In this document: one piece after another, positions 62,762 to 64,000 of the stretch
Layout of the letters: the number at the start of each line of letters is the position of its first letter
Position numbering within the stretch: position 1 is the first letter of the stretch
DNA from: Flavobacterium denitrificans DSM 15936
GTDB taxonomy: Bacteria; Bacteroidota; Bacteroidia; Flavobacteriales; Flavobacteriaceae
DNA length: 64,000 nt
Direction of reading: 5' to 3'
NCBI RefSeq assembly: GCF_000425445.1
Contig: NZ_KE384377.1
Span: 186,001 to 250,000, forward strand
Notes under the pieces: generated by a model
What the model saw: only the letters and a program-made list of their open reading frames with translations
Told to the model about the DNA's origin: nothing
Databases searched by the model: none
Program-made: the position numbers and the translations under genes

Positions 62762-64000
62762 ATGAAAAGAGAAAAAAAATTATGGCTGGTTTTTGCATTG
62801 GTAATGAGTATATCATTTGCAGTGCTGGGTTATTATGGTTATGAGATTTATCAGCAGGCACCACCTGTTCCAAAAGAAATTGTAACCGATTCTGGAAAAA
62901 TTGTTTTTAGCGAAAGCGAAATTAAAGACGGACAAAATATCTGGCAGAGTATAGGAGGCCAGGAAGTGGGATCGATCTGGGGACACGGCGCCTATGTGGC
63001 CCCAGACTGGACCGCTGATTGGCTGCATAGAGAAGCCGTTTTTATCTTGGATATTTATGCTAAGAAAGATTTTAATAAAAAATATGAGGAATTGGATGCC
63101 GAAAAACAATCGGCTTTGAAAATTAGATTGCAGAAAGATGTTAGAACTAATCGTTATAATCCTGACACAGGAGTTCTTACCATTTCTGAAAATCGAGTTG
63201 CGGCTATACAAAGTTTAAGCGAATATTATAAAGGTCTTTTTACGAATGATCCTCAATTTGATAAGTTGAGAGAAGAATATGCAATTCCGAAAAACTCAAT
63301 TACAGATGTTGAAAGAATGCATAAAATGAATGCCTTTTTCTTTTGGGCGACTTGGGCAACAGTTACAAATCGTCCGGGCGGAGACATTTCGTATACGCAC
63401 AATTGGCCATCTGATGAATTGGTTGGAAATACCGCCACAACAGAGCTTTTAGCTTGGTCTGGAGTAAGCATAATTTTACTGATTTTGAGTGTCGGAATCT
63501 TAGTTTTCTATCATGCAAAATCGGGTGAAGAAGAAGAATTTCCACTTCCAAAAGAAGATCCGTTGATCAAACAAGGCAAAACCAAATCGATGGGATTGGT
63601 GACCAAATATTTCTGGATTGTGAGTTTGTTGATGGTTTTACAAATGGTTTTCGGAATCATCACAGCGCATTATGGTGTAGAAGGAAATGGTTTATACGGA
63701 ATTCCGATTGATAAAATCCTGCCTTATGCCGTAACACGTACTTGGCATACGCAATTGGCCATTTTCTGGATTGCAACGGCTTGGCTGGCGACTGGATTGT
63801 ATATTGCACCAGCAGTTTCAGGTAAAGATCCTAAATTTCAATGTTTTGGTATCAACTTTCTCTTTATTGCCTTGTTGATTATTGTTTTAGGTTCAATGGC
63901 TGGACAATGGTTTGGAGTAATGCAAAAATTAAATTTAGTTCAAAATTTCTGGTTTGGACATCAAGGCTATGAATATGTTGATTTAGGCCGTTTCTGGCAG
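62762..64000 (+). CDS. norB: Quinol-dependent nitric oxide reductase (qNOR) (3' end cut by window)
   Basis: Inner-membrane enzyme that reduces NO to N2O. The 413 visible codons begin MKREKKLWLVFALVMSIS. The N-terminal periplasmic domain is typical of the single-subunit qNOR (GQNIWQSIGGQEVGSIWGHGAYVAPDWTADWLHRE), with no CXXCH haem c site. Transmembrane segments follow, including TRTWHTQLAIFWIATAWLATG with a haem-ligand His. The active-site residues lie beyond the edge. Its leader carries the azurin-side hairpin. Confidence 0.95.
   Translation, partial: MKREKKLWLVFALVMSISFAVLGYYGYEIYQQAPPVPKEIVTDSGKIVFSESEIKDGQNIWQSIGGQEVGSIWGHGAYVAPDWTADWLHREAVFILDIYAKKDFNKKYEELDAEKQSALKIRLQKDVRTNRYNPDTGVLTISENRVAAIQSLSEYYKGLFTNDPQFDKLREEYAIPKNSITDVERMHKMNAFFFWATWATVTNRPGGDISYTHNWPSDELVGNTATTELLAWSGVSIILLILSVGILVFYHAKSGEEEEFPLPKEDPLIKQGKTKSMGLVTKYFWIVSLLMVLQMVFGIITAHYGVEGNGLYGIPIDKILPYAVTRTWHTQLAIFWIATAWLATGLYIAPAVSGKDPKFQCFGINFLFIALLIIVLGSMAGQWFGVMQKLNLVQNFWFGHQGYEYVDLGRFWQ

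Noticed and set aside
62813..63211. Leftward ORF of 132 codons
   Set aside because: Antisense to the nitric oxide reductase, whose N-terminal qNOR domain is well conserved.

Overview
The window reads as chromosomal DNA of a Flavobacterium-like member of the Bacteroidota. Supporting signs are low GC, a SusC/SusD pair, a type IX secretion (T9SS) C-terminal sorting domain, lipoproteins with LxSC lipoboxes, promoters of the TTG-N18..20-TAnnTTTG type, few Shine-Dalgarno sites, and many intergenic hairpin repeats. No rRNA, tRNA, CRISPR array, insertion sequence or phage gene was seen. Two genes are cut by the window ends: a ClC chloride channel at the left edge and a quinol-type nitric oxide reductase at the right edge.

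Layout. 1-4.7 kb: ClC channel, Rid-family protein, the cbpA/cbpM co-chaperone pair, a secreted protein and a lipoprotein. 4.9-11 kb: guaA, then two LysM-repeat secreted proteins (the second fused to a type I periplasmic-binding fold) and an OsmC-like protein. 11.3-29 kb: a glycan-utilisation locus. Its leftward arm is susC, susD, a DUF3472 lipoprotein, a GH109-like oxidoreductase-fold enzyme and a GH35 beta-galactosidase. Its rightward arm is a CBM9-like protein, then a GHMP sugar kinase, a sugar nucleotidyltransferase, a FucP-like MFS permease and a NagB deaminase fused to a PIG-L deacetylase. A LacI-type regulator lies between the arms. 29.3-31.7 kb: a small accessory patch with DUF3820, a decayed DUF6625 gene, small exported proteins and one probably frameshifted small gene. 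32-63 kb: mostly housekeeping genes (pyrG, yidC, mnmA, pepD, rdgB, a DEAD-box helicase) mixed with lineage genes (fasciclin lipoprotein, MORN/YwqK protein, a secreted water-dikinase-like protein, T9SS subtilase, ECF sigma with a membrane partner, GH88, paired lipoproteins, GltB-like FMN protein, NYN-LOTUS protein). 61.7-64 kb: an Rrf2 regulator with three clustered Cys, azurin and nitric oxide reductase, which looks like a nitric-oxide defence unit.

The most notable signal is a regulatory module of about 85 bp present twice in inverted orientation, 5' of susC and 5' of the sugar kinase. Each copy has the same promoter (TTG-N20-TAGTTTCG) and two palindromic operators with a TCGA core at about -60 and -84. 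The LacI-type gene starts next to one copy, so the simplest model is that this regulator co-ordinates uptake and intracellular sugar activation. Its operators sit upstream of the promoters, where an activator would act. Other points of interest are a terminator-like hairpin in the leader of the CBM9-like gene, the secreted protein with glucan-water-dikinase domain order, two gene remnants broken in T-runs, and several families of perfect intergenic inverted repeats.
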